A stretch of 64,000 bases of DNA, taken from Halichoerus grypus. Taxonomy: Eukaryota; Chordata; Mammalia; Carnivora; Phocidae. The first letter of the stretch is position 1; each line of letters begins with the position of its first letter. The stretch covers positions 166,610,243 to 166,674,242 of the forward strand of contig NC_135714.1 in the NCBI RefSeq assembly GCF_964656455.1, given 5' to 3'. This document shows, in pieces, positions 50,353 through 62,248 of this stretch. Position numbers and translations under genes: made by a program. The notes beneath the pieces were generated by a model. The model was given only the letters and a program-made list of their open reading frames with translations, ran no database searches and was not told the DNA's origin.

Positions 50353-51318
50353 TAACTCGAAGGAAAAACTCGGTAGGGTATCTGAGCTGCAGGTAAAACA
50401 GCTGCTCCTAAGGGTGGAAGCCTTTTGTTGTGTGCGTGCGTGAGAGCACTGCAAGGGAGTCCAAAGCATTTTGCGAGTGAGACTCAGGCCCCAGCGAAAG
50501 GCAGAACACGACTCCCCATGTGTTTTACCAAGCTAGCACGGCAGCCCCACATTTGCATGGAAGTCTAAGAGCTAGCGTTCTAACTCGAAGAAACTACACA
50601 GTAGGGAAACCGTGCTTTAGCTACCGTCGACCTCTCTGTGGCCGAAGCAGTTTAGGGTGTACTGTGGCTGAGAGCCTGGGGACATTTTCCATTTTGTAAA
50701 ATCGGGGGAGAGACAGGCCGGTACAGAAGGCAGCTCTCAACTCACATCATGGTTATGGGGCTAGTACCGTTGCCCTGGGTGTGTGTGCAGGCTGAAAGAC
50801 AGCCACCTAACTCAAAGGAAAAACACGGTAGAGAATCCGTGCTTCAGCTCAAACAGCCGCTCCTGAGGGTGGAAGCATTTGGTTGTGTGCGTGCGTGAGA
50901 GGACTGCAAGGGAGTCCAAAGTTTCTGCGAGTGAGACTCAGGCCCCAGCAAAAGGCAGAAGACGACTCCCCGTGTGTTTCATTTAGCTAGCACTGCGGCC
51001 CTACTTTTGCATGGAAATCTAATCGCTAGCGTTCTCCCTGGAAGAAACAACACGGTAGAGAAACCGTGCTTTAGCTACCATCCACCTCTCTGAGGGAGGA
51101 AGCACTTTCCAGGCTACCGTGGGTGAGAGCCTGAGGAACGGGTTCCTTACGTGAAACCGAGGGAGAAGGAGTCCGGGCCAGAAGGCTCCTCTCGACTCAG
51201 CTCTTGTTACCTGAAGCTAACACTTCGGCTCCATGTGTGCATAGGAATGCTAAGGGCTCCACACTGATTTGGCAGAAAGAAGCCGCTCAAGAACCCCAGC
51301 TTCAGCTCGTTCGCCTCT

Positions 51319-51333
51319 CCACAGGGTGGCAGC
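51319..51333 (+). promoter_or_regulatory. Weak CTCF-like motif, U10
   Basis: Same candidate, unchanged. Confidence 0.25.
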
Positions 51334-53088
51334 ATTTTCAAGTCTGCTTGAGTGCAAACCTGGGGAAGGAGTCCCAGCAGAATTCGGAGGGAGAAATAAG
51401 CATGGGCAGAAGGCCCCTATGGACTCAACTCTTGTTTCGGGAAACTAGATCGGCTCTCCCGTGTGTGCGTGGAGTCCTCAGTGCCATCCACGCAACGCAA
51501 AGGAACAAAACTGTAGAGAACCCGTGCCTCAGCAAAGATCGCCCTTCCTGAGCGTGCACTTCATCTATTGTGTGTTTTTGTGAAAGCATGAGAAATGGAA
51601 CCTAAACGTAACTCGGAGTGAGAAGCAGGCGTGGAAGGAAGGCTGCTGTCGACTCACCTCTTGTTTGAGGAGATTAGCACTGCTGTACCCTGTGTGCCTG
51701 GATGCCTAGTTCCCAGGCTACTAACACCAAGAATCAATCCTCTCGAGTGACTGCGCTTGAGTTAACATTGCCGTTCCTGAAGCAGGAGGAATTTGACCCT
51801 GCTCGTGTACGAGAGACCGGGGAAAGGGTCCCAGACGTGAAATGGAGTGAGAAACAGGCCGGTGCGGAAGGCAGCTCTCAAGTCACCTCTGGTTTATGAG
51901 GCTAGTACCCTTGCCCCGGGGGTGCCTGCAGGCCTAAAGCCAACCACCTAACTCAAAGGAACAACTCTGTAGGGAATTCCCGCTTCGGCTAAAAGAGCCA
52001 TGCCTCAGGGTGGACGCATTTTGCTGTGTGCATGCGTGAGCGCACTGCAAGTGAGTCCAAAAGCATTTTCCTTGTGAGACCCAGGCCCCGGAAGAAGCCA
52101 GAACACGACTCCCCACTTGCTCCATGAAGCTAGGACTGCGGCCCCACTTTTGCATGGAAGTCTAACAGCTAGCTTTCTAACTCGGAGAAACAACACTGTA
52201 GAGAAACCGTGCTTTAGCTACCGTCGACCTCTCTGTGGGCGAAGCAGTTTAGGGTGTACTGTGGCTGAGAGCCTGGGGACGGTTTCCATTTCATAATATC
52301 GGGGGAGAGACAGGCTGGCACATAAGGCAGATCTGAACTCACTACATGGTTATGGGGCTAGTTCCGTTGCCCCGTGGGTGTGTGCAGGCTTAAACACAGC
52401 CACCTAACTCGAAGGAAAAACTCGGTAGAGAGCCTGTGCTGCAGGTAAAGGAGCTGCTCCTGAGGGTGCAAGCATTTTGTTGTGTGCGTGCGTGAGAGCA
52501 CTGCAAGGGAGTCCAAAGCTTTTTGCGAGTGAGACTCAGGCCCCAGCGAAAGGCAGACCACGACTCCCCATGTGTTTCATCACGCTAGCACGGCAGCCCC
52601 ACTTTTGCATGGAAGTCTAATAGCTAGCGTTCTAACTCGAAGAAACAACACTGTAGAGAAGCCATGCTTTAGCTACCGTCGACCTCTCTGTGGGCGAAGC
52701 AGTTTAGGGTGTACTGTGGCTGAGAGCCCTGGGACGGTTTCAATATCGTAATATCGGGGAGAGACAGGCCGGTACAGAAGGCAGCTCTCAAATCACATCA
52801 TGGTTAGGGGGCTAGTACCATTGCCCAGGGTGTGTGTGCAGGCTTAAACACAGCCACCTAACTCGAAGGAAAAACTCGGTTGAGAGCCTGTGCTGCAGGT
52901 AAAACAGCTGCTCCTGAGGGTGGCAGCATTTTGTTGTGTGCGTGCGTGAGAGCACTGCAAGGGAGTCCAGACCCATTTTCCGTGTGGGACTCAGGCCCCG
53001 GCAGAAGACAGAACACGACTCCCCACTTGTTTCATGAAGCTAGCACTGCGGCCCCACTTTTGCATGGAAGTCTAATAGCAAGCGTTCT

Positions 53089-53787
53089 TTATTATTATTA
53101 GTATTAAATGTTTTTATTGTTATGTTAATCCCCATACATTACATCATTAGTTTTAGATATAGTGTTCCATGATTCATTGTTTGTGCATAACACCCAGTGC
53201 TCCATGCAGATCGTGCCCTGCTCAATACCCATCACCAGGCTAACCCATCCTCCCACCCCCCTCCCCTCTAGAACCCTCAGTTTGTTTCTCAGAGTCCATC
53301 GTCTCTCATGGTTCTTCTCCCCCTCCGATTTTCCCCCCTTCGTTCTTCCCCTCCTGCTACATTCTTCTTCTTCTTTTTTTCTTTCTTAACATATATTGCA
53401 TTATTTGTTTCAGAGGTACAGATCTGAGATTCAACAGTCTTGCACAATTCACAGCGCTTACCAGAACACATACCCTCCCCAGTGTCCAACACCCAGTGAC
53501 CCCATCCCTCCCACCCCAGCCCCCACTCCAGCAACCCTCAGTTTGTTTCCTGAGATTAAGAATTCCTCATATCAGTGAGGTCATATGATACATGTCTTTC
53601 TCTGTTTGACTTATTTCGCTCAGCATGATACCCTCCAGTTCCATCCACGTCGTTGCAGAGGGCAAGATCTCATTCCTTTTGATGGCTGCATAATATTCCA
53701 TTGTATATATATATACCCCCTCTTCTTTATCCATTCATCTGTTGGTGGACATCTTGGCTCTTTCCACAGTTTGGCTATTGTGGACAT
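53089..53787 (-). mobile_element. L1 3' end, U10 copy
   Basis: Target-site duplications lie at 53073-53088 and 53788-53803. It shares TTTGTTTCTCAG, CTTCGTTC and the GTA-bearing tail with the U8 copy. Confidence 0.95.
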
Positions 53788-55230
53788 TAATAGCAAGCGT
53801 TCTAACTCGGAGAAACAACACTGAAGAGAAACCGTGCTTTAGCTACCGACGACCTCTGTGTGGGAGGAAGCAGTTTAGGGTGTACGGTGGGTGAGAGCCT
53901 GGGGACGGGTTCCGTTTCCTAAAATCGAGGGAGAGACAGGCCGGAGAGAAGGCAGCTCTCAACTCACACCATGGTTATGGGGCTAGTACCGTTGCCCCGG
54001 GTGTGTGTGCAGGCTTCATGAAAACCGCCTGACTCGAAGGAAAAACTCGCTGGAGAATCCATGCTTCAGCTAAAAGAGCCGCTCTTGAAGGTGGAAGCAT
54101 TATGTTGTGTGCGTGCATGAGAGCCCTGCAAGGGAGTCCAAAGCTTTTTGTGAGTGAGCCTCAGGCCCCAGCAGAAGGCAGAACACGACTCCCCATGTGT
54201 TTCATCACGCTAGCACGGCAGCCCCACTTTTGCATGGAAGTCTAACAGCTAGCGTTCTAACTCGAAGAAACAACACTGTAGAGAAACCCTGCTTTAGCTA
54301 CCGTCGACCTCTAGATGGAGGAAATATTACACGGAGTACCGTGGCTGAGAGCCTGGGGAACGGGTTCCATACGTGAAACCAAGGGAGAAATAGGTCCGGG
54401 CAGAAGGCACCTCTGGACTCAGCTCTTGCTACCTGAAGCTAACACTACTGCTCCATGTGTGCTTGGAATGCTATGTGCTCGACACTGACTGGGAAGAAAC
54501 AAGCCTGTCAAGAATCCCAGCTGCAGCTCATTCGCCTACCAGACTACTAACACCAAGAATCAATGCTGTAGCGTTACTGCGCTTTAGCTAACATTGCAGT
54601 TCCTGAAGCCGCAGGAGTTGTATAGTGTTCGTGTATGAGAGACCGGGGAAAGGGTCCCATACGTGAAATGGAGTGAGAAACAGGCCGGTGCGGAAGGCAG
54701 CTCTCAACTCACCTCTTGTTTATGAGGCCAGTACCCTTGCCCCGTGTGTTCCTGCAGGCCATAAGCCAACCGCCTAACTCAAAGGAACAACTCTGTAGAG
54801 AATTCCTGCTTCGGCTAAAAGGGCCATGCCTCAGGGTGGACGCATTGTGTGGTGTGCATGCGTGAGTGCACAGCAAGTGAGTCCAAAAGCATTTTCCTTG
54901 TGAGACCCAGGCCCCAGAAGAAGCCAGAACACGACTCCCCACTTGCTCCATGAATCTAATACCTCGGCCCCACTTTTGCATGGAAGTCTCATAGTTAGCT
55001 TTCTAAGTCGAAGAAACAACACTGTAGAGAAACCGTGCTTTAGCTACCGTCGACCTCTCTGAGGGCGAAGCAGTTTAGGGTGTACTGAGGTTGGGAGCCC
55101 TGGGACGGTTTCAATATCATAATATCGGGGGAGGGACAGGCCGGCACAGAAGGCAGCTCTCAACTCACATCATGGTTATGGGGCTACTACCGTTGCCCAG
55201 GGTGTGTGTGCAGGCTTAAACACAGCCACC

Positions 55231-55677
55231 TAACTCGAAGGAAAAACTCGGTAGAGAGCCTGTGCTGCAGGTAAAACAGCTGCTCCTGAGGGTGGAACCA
55301 TTTTGTTGTGTGCGTGCGTGAGAGCACTGCAAGGGAGTCCAAAGCTTTTTGCGAGTGAGACTCAGGCCCCAGCGAAAGGCAGAACACGACTCTCCATGTG
55401 TTTCATCAAGCTAGCACGGCAGCGCCACTTTCATGGAAGTCTAATAGCTAGCGTTCTAAGTCGAAGAAACAACACTGTAGAGAAGCCGTGCTTTAGCTAC
55501 CGTCGACCTCTGTGTGGGCGAAGCAGTTTAGGGTGTACTGTGGCTGGCAGCCTGGGGACGGTTTCCATTTCGGAATATATGGGGAGAGACAGTCCGGTAC
55601 AGAAGGCAGCTCTCAACTCACTACATGGGGCTAGTTCCGTTGCCCCGTGGGTGTGTGCAGGCTTAAAGACAGCCACT
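55231..55677. repeat. Variable dimer block of U10, one copy
   Basis: Same contracted form as in U7 and U8, including both small deletions. Confidence 0.88.
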
Positions 55678-56643
55678 TAACTCGAAGGAAAAACTGGGTA
55701 GGGAATCCGAGCTGCAGGTAAAACAGCTGCTCCTAAGGGTGGAATCCTTTTGTTGTGTGCGTGCGTGAGAGCACTGCAAGGGAGTCCAAAGCATTTTGCG
55801 AGTGAGACTCAGGCCCCAGCGAAAGGCAGAACACGACTCCCCATGTGTTTTACCAAGCTAGCACGGCAGCCCCACATTTGCATGGAAGTCTAAGAGCTAG
55901 CGTTCTAACTCGAAGAAACTACACTGTAGAGAAACCGTGCTTTAGCTACCGTCGACCTCTCTGTGGGCGAAGCAGTTTAGGGTGTACTGTGGCTGAGAGC
56001 CTGGGGACATTTTCCATTTTGTAAAATCGGGGGAGAGACAGGCCGGTACAGAAGGCAGCTCTCAACTCAAATCATGGTTATGGGGCTAGTACCGTTGCCC
56101 TGGGTGTGTGTGCAGGCTGAAAGACAGCCACCTAACTCAAAGGAAAAACACGGTAGAGAATCCGTGCTTCAGCTCAAACAGCCGCTCCTGAGGGTGGAAG
56201 CATTTGGTTGTGTGCGTGCGTGAGAGGACTGCAAGGGAGTCCAAAGTCTCTGCGAGTGAGACTCAGGCCCCAGCAAAAGGCAGAAGACGACTCCCCGTGT
56301 GTTTCATTTAGCTAGCACTGCGGCCCTACTTTTGCATGGAAATCTAATCGCTAGCGTTCTCCCTGGAAGAAACAACACGGTAGAGAAACCGTGCTTTAGC
56401 TACCATCCACCTCTCTGAGGGAGGAAGCACTTTCCAGGCTACCGTGGGTGAGAGCCTGAGGAACGGGTTCCTTACGTGAAACCGAGGGAGAAGGAGTCCG
56501 GGCCAGAAGGCTCCTCTCGACTCAGCTCTTGTTACCTGAAGCTAACACTTCGGCTCCATGTGTGCATAGGAATGCTAAGGGCTCCACACTGATTTGGCAG
56601 AAAGAAGCCGGTCAAGAAGCCCAGCTTCAGCTCCTTCGCCTCT

Positions 56644-56658
56644 CCACAGGGTGGCAGC
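56644..56658 (+). promoter_or_regulatory. Weak CTCF-like motif, U11
   Basis: Same candidate, unchanged. Confidence 0.25.
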
Positions 56659-58413
56659 ATTTTCAAGTCTGCTTGAGTGCAAACCTGGGGAAGGAGTCCC
56701 AGCAGAATTCGGAGGGAGAAATAAGCATGGGCAGAAGGCCCCTATGGACTCAACTCTTGTTTCGGGAAACTAGATCGGCTCTCCCGTGTGTGCGTGGAGT
56801 CCTCAGTGCCATCCACGCAACGCAAAGGAACAAAACTGTAGAGAACCCGTGCCTCAGCAAAGATCGCCCTTCCTGAGCGTGCACTTCATCTATTGTGTGT
56901 TTTTGTGAAAGCATGAGAAATGGAACCTAAACGTAACTCGGAGTGAGAAGCAGGCCTGGAAGGAAGGCTGCTGTCGACTCACCTCTTGTTTGAGGAGATC
57001 AGCACTGCTGTACCCTGTGTGCCTGGATGCCTAGTTCCCAGGCTACTAACACCAAGAATCAATCCTCTCGAGTGACTGCGCTTGAGTTAACATTGCCGTT
57101 CCTGAAGCAGGAGGAATTTGACCCTGCTCGTGTACGAGAGACCGGGGAAAGGGTCCCAGACGTGAAATGGAGTGAGAAACAGGCCGGTGCGGAAGGCAGC
57201 TCTCAAGTCACCTCTGGTTGATGAGGCTAGTACCCTTGCCCCGGGGGTGCCTGCAGGCCTAAAGCCAACCACCTAACTCAAAGGAACAACTCTGTAGGGA
57301 ATTCCCGCTTCGGCTAAAAGAGCCATGCCTCAGGGTGGACGCATTTTGCTGTGTGCATGCGTGAGCGCACTGCAAGTGAGTCCAAAAGCATTTTCCTTGT
57401 GAGACCCAGGCCCCGGAAGAAGCCAGAACACGACTCCCCACTTGCTCCATGAAGCTAGGACTGCGGCCCCACTTTTGCATGGAAGTCTAACAGCTAGCTT
57501 TCTAACTCGGAGAAACAACACTGTAGAGAAACCGTGCTTTAGCTACCGTCGACCTCTCTGTGGGCGAAGCAGTTTAGGGTGTACTGTGGCTGAGAGCCTG
57601 GGGACGGTTTCCATTTCATAATATCGGGGGAGAGACAGGCTGGCACATAAGGCAGATCTGAACTCACTACATGGTTATGGGGCTAGTTCCGTTGCCCCGT
57701 GGGTGTGTGCAGGCTTAAACACAGCCACCTAACTCGAAGGAAAAACTCGGTAGAGAGCCTGTGCTGCAGGTAAAGGAGCTGCTCCTGAGGGTGCAAGCAT
57801 TTTGTTGTGTGCGTGCGTGAGAGCACTGCAAGGGAGTCCAAAGCTTTTTGCGAGTGAGACTCAGGCCCCAGCGAAAGGCAGACCACGACTCCCCATGTGT
57901 TTCATCACGCTAGCACGGCAGCCCCACTTTTGCATGGAAGTCTAATAGCTAGCGTTCTAACTCGAAGAAACAACACTGTAGAGAAGCCATGCTTTAGCTA
58001 CCGTCGACCTCTCTGTGGGCGAAGCAGTTTAGGGTGTACTGTGGCTGAGAGCCCTGGGACGGTTTCAGTATCGTAATATCGGGGAGAGACAGGCCGGTAC
58101 AGAAGGCAGCTCTCAAATCACATCATGGTTAGGGGGCTAGTACCATTGCCCAGGGTGTGTGTGCAGGCTTAAACACAGCCACCTAACTCGAAGGAAAAAC
58201 TCGGTTGAGAGCCTGTGCTGCAGGTAAAACAGCTGCTCCTGAGGGTGGCAGCATTTTGTTGTGTGCGTGCGTGAGAGCACTGCAAGGGAGTCCAGACCCA
58301 TTTTCCGTGTGGGACTCAGGCCCCGGCAGAAGACAGAACACGACTCCCCACTTGTTTCATGAAGCTAGCACTGCGGCCCCACTTTTGCATGGAAGTCTAA
58401 TAGCAAGCGTTCT

Positions 58414-59112
58414 TTATTATTATTATTATTAAATGTTTTTATTGTTATGTTAATCCCCATACATTACATCATTAGTTTTAGATATAGTGTTCCATGATTC
58501 ATTGTTTGTGCATAACACCCAGTGCTCCATGCAGATCGAGCCCTGCTCAATACCCATCACCAGGCTAACCCATCCTCCCACCCCCCTCCCCTCTAGAACC
58601 CTCAGTTTGTTTTTCAGAGTCCATCGTCTCTCATGGTTCTTCTCCCCCTCCGATTTTCCCCCCTTCATTCTTCCCCTCCTGCTACATTCTTCTTCTTCTT
58701 TTTTTCTTTCTTAACATATATTGCATTATTTGTTTCAGAGGTACAGATCTGAGATTCAACAGTCTTGCACAATTCACAGCGCTTACCAGAACACATACCC
58801 TCCCCAGTGTCCAACACCCAGTGACCCCATCCCTCCCACCCCAGCCCCCACTCCAGCAACCCTCAGTTTGTTTCCTGAGATTAAGAATTCCTCATATCAG
58901 TGAGGTCATATGATACATGTCTTTCTCTGTTTGACTTATTTCGCTCAGCATGATACCCTCCAGTTCCATCCACGTCGTTGCAGAGGGCAAGATCTCATTC
59001 CTTTTGATGGCTGCATAATATTCCATTGTATATATATATACCCCCTCTTCTTTATCCATTCATCTGTTGGTGGACATCTTGGCTCTTTCCACAGTTTGGC
59101 TATTGTGGACAT
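58414..59112 (-). mobile_element. L1 3' end, U11 copy
   Basis: Target-site duplications lie at 58398-58413 and 59113-59128. It shares CAGATCGAGCCC with U9 but has the full six-triplet TTA tail. Confidence 0.95.
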
Positions 59113-60555
59113 TAATAGCAAGCGTTCTAACTCGGAGAAACAACACTGAAGAGAAACCGTGCTTTAGCTACCGACGACCTCTGTGTGGGAGGAAGCAGTT
59201 TAGGGTGTACGGTGGGTGAGAGCCTGGGGACGGGTTCCGTTTCCTAAAATCGAGGGAGAGACAGGCCGGAGAGAAGGCAGCTCTCAACTCACACCATGGT
59301 TATGGGGCTAGTACCGTTGCCCCGGGTGTGTGTGCAGGCTTCATGAAAACCGCCTGACTCGAAGGAAAAACTCGCTGGAGAATCCATGCTTCAGCTAAAA
59401 GAGCCGCTCTTGAAGGTGGAAGCATTATGTTGTGTGCGTGCATGAGAGCCCTGCAAGGGAGTCCAAAGCTTTTTGTGAGTGAGCCTCAGGCCCCAGCAGA
59501 AGGCAGAACACGACTCCCCATGTGTTTCATCACGCTAGCACGGCAGCCCCACTTTTGCATGGAAGTCTAACAGCTAGCGTTCTAACTCGAAGAAACAACA
59601 CTGTAGAGAAACCCTGCTTTAGCTACCGTCGACCTCTAGATGGAGGAAATATTACACGGAGTACCGTGGCTGAGAGCCTGGGGAACGGGTTCCATACGTG
59701 AAACCAAGGGAGAAATAGGTCCGGGCAGAAGGCACCTCTGGACTCAGCTCTTGCTACCTGAAGCTAACACTACTGCTCCATGTGTGCTTGGAATGCTATG
59801 TGCTCGACACTGACTGGGAAGAAACAAGCCTGTCAAGAATCCCAGCTGCAGCTCATTCGCCTACCAGACTACTAACACCAAGAATCAATGCTGTAGCGTT
59901 ACTGCGCTTTAGCTAACATTGCAGTTCCTGAAGCCGCAGGAGTTGTATAGTGTTCGTGTATGAGAGACCGGGGAAAGGGTCCCATACGTGAAATGGAGTG
60001 AGAAACAGGCCGGTGCGGAAGGCAGCTCTCAACTCACCTCTTGTTTATGAGGCCAGTACCCTTGCCCCGTGTGTTCCTGCAGGCCATAAGCCAACCGCCT
60101 AACTCAAAGGAACAACTCTGTAGAGAATTCCTGCTTCGGCTAAAAGAGCCATGCCTCAGGGTGGACGCATTGTGTGGTGTGCATGCGTGAGTGCACAGCA
60201 AGTGAGTCCAAAAGCATTTTCCTTGTGAGACCCAGGCCCCAGAAGAAGCCAGAACACGACTCCCCACTTGCTCCATGAATCTAATACCTCGGCCCCACTT
60301 TTGCATGGAAGTCTCATAGTTAGCTTTCTAAGTCGAAGAAACAACACTGTAGAGAAACCGTGCTTTAGCTACCGTCGACCTCTCTGAGGGCGAAGCAGTT
60401 TAGGGTGTACTGAGGTTGGGAGCCCTGGGACGGTTTCAATATCATAATATCGGGGGAGGGACAGGCCGGCACAGAAGGCAGCTCTCAACTCACATCATGG
60501 TTATGGGGCTACTACCGTTGCCCAGGGTGTGTGTGCAGGCTTAAACACAGCCACC

Positions 60556-61462
60556 TAACTCGAAGGAAAAACTCGGTAGAGAGCCTGTGCTGCAGGTAAA
60601 AGAGCTGCTCCTGAGGGTGGCAGCATTTTGTTGTGTGCGTGCGTGAGAGCACTGCAAGGGAGGCCAAAGCTTTTTGCGAGTGAGACTCAGGCCCCAGCGA
60701 AAGGCAGAACACGACTCCCCATGTGTTTCATCAAGCTAGCATGGCAGCGCCACTTTCATGGAAGTCTAAAAGCTAGCGTTCTAAGTCGAAGAAACAACAC
60801 TGTAGAGAAACCGTGCTTTAGCTACCGTCGACCTCTCTGAGGGCGAAGCAGTTTAGGGTGTACTGAGGTTGGGAGCCCTGGGACGGTTTCAATATCATAA
60901 TATCGGGGGAGGGACAGGCCGGTACAGAAGGCAGCTCGCAACTCACATCATGGTTATGGGGCTACTACCGTTGCCCAGGGTGTGTGTGCAGGCTTAAACA
61001 CAGCCACCTAACTCGAAGGAAAAACTCGGTAGAGAGCCTGTGCTGCAGGTAAAACAGCTGCTCCTGAGGGTGGAAGCATTTTGTTGTGTGCGTGCGTGAG
61101 AGCACTGCAAGGGAGTCCAAAGCTTTCTGCGAGTGAGACTCAGGCCCCAGCGAAAGGCAGAACACGACTCCCCATGTGTTTCATCAAGGTAGCACGGCAG
61201 CGCCACTTTTCATGGAAGTCTAATAGCTAGCGTTCTAAGTCGAAGAAACAACATTGTAGAGAAGCCGTGCTTTAGCTACCGTCGACCTCTGTGTGGGCGA
61301 AGCAGTTTAGGGTGTACTGTGGCTGGCAGCCTGGGGACGGTTTCCATTTCGGAATATAGGGGGAGAGACAGTCCGGTACAGAAGGCAGCTCTCAACTCAC
61401 TACATGCTTAAGGGGCTAGTTCCGTTGCCCCTTGGGTGTGTGCAGGCTTAAAGACAGCCACT
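60556..61462. repeat. Variable dimer block of U11, two copies
   Basis: The first dimer resembles that of U9. The second carries CATCAAGGTAGC as in U4. Confidence 0.88.
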
Positions 61463-62248
61463 TAACTCGAAGGAAAAACTCGGTAGGGAATCCGAGCTGC
61501 AGGTAAAACAGCTGCTCCTAAGGGTGGAAGCCTTTTGTTGTGTGCGTGCGTGAGAGCACTGCAAGGGAGTCCAAAGCATTTTGCGAGTGAGACTCAGGCC
61601 CCAGCGAAAGGCAGAACACGACTCCCCATGTGTTTTACCAAGCTAGCACGGCAGCCCCACATTTGCATGGAAGTCTAAGAGCTAGCGTTCTAACTCGAAG
61701 AAACTACACAGTAGAGAAACCGTGCTTTAGCTACCGTCGACCTCTCTGTGGCCGAAGCAGTTTAGGGTGTACTGTGGCTGAGAGCCTGGGGACATTTTCC
61801 ATTTTGTAAAATCGGGGGAGAGACAGGCCGGTACAGAAGGCAGCTCTCAACTCACATCATGGTTATGGGGCTAGTACCGTTGCCCTGGGTGTGTGTGCAG
61901 GCTGAAAGACAGCCACCTAACTCAAAGGAAAAACACGGTAGAGAATCCGTGCTTCAGCTCAAACAGCCGCTCCTGAGGGTGGAAGCCTTTGGTTGTGTGC
62001 GTGCGTGAGAGGACTGCAAGGGAGTCCAAAGTCTCTGCGAGTGAGACTCAGGCCCCAGCAAAAGGCAGAAGACGACTCCCCGTGTGTTTCATTTAGCTAG
62101 CACTGCGGCCCTACTTTTGCATGGAAATCTAATCGCTAGCGTTCTCCCTGGAAGAAACAACACGGTAGAGAAACCGTGCTTTAGCTACCATCCACCTCTC
62201 TGAGGGAGGAAGCACTTTCCAGGCTACCGTGGGTGAGAGCCTGAGGAA

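Larger units (their letters stand above)
45354..51138. repeat. Macrosatellite unit U9 (5785 bp, two variable dimers)
   Basis: Closest to U11: both have CAGATCGAGCCC in the L1, CAGCTCCTTCGCC near 45519, and GTAAAAGAGCTGC with GTGGCAGC in the first dimer. Its second dimer has an excess of private changes. Confidence 0.93.
51139..56463. repeat. Macrosatellite unit U10 (5325 bp, one variable dimer)
   Basis: From the L1 onward it matches U8 almost exactly. In its first 0.8 kb it instead has the U1-like GGTTTATGAGG, CAGGCGTGG and GAGATTAGC, so it is a mosaic. Confidence 0.93.
56464..62248. repeat. Macrosatellite unit U11 (5785 bp, two variable dimers)
   Basis: Partner of U9 (shared CAGATCGAGCCC and dimer-1 markers) but with an uninterrupted L1 tail. 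It has a private AAGAAGCCCAG near 56614. Confidence 0.93.
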
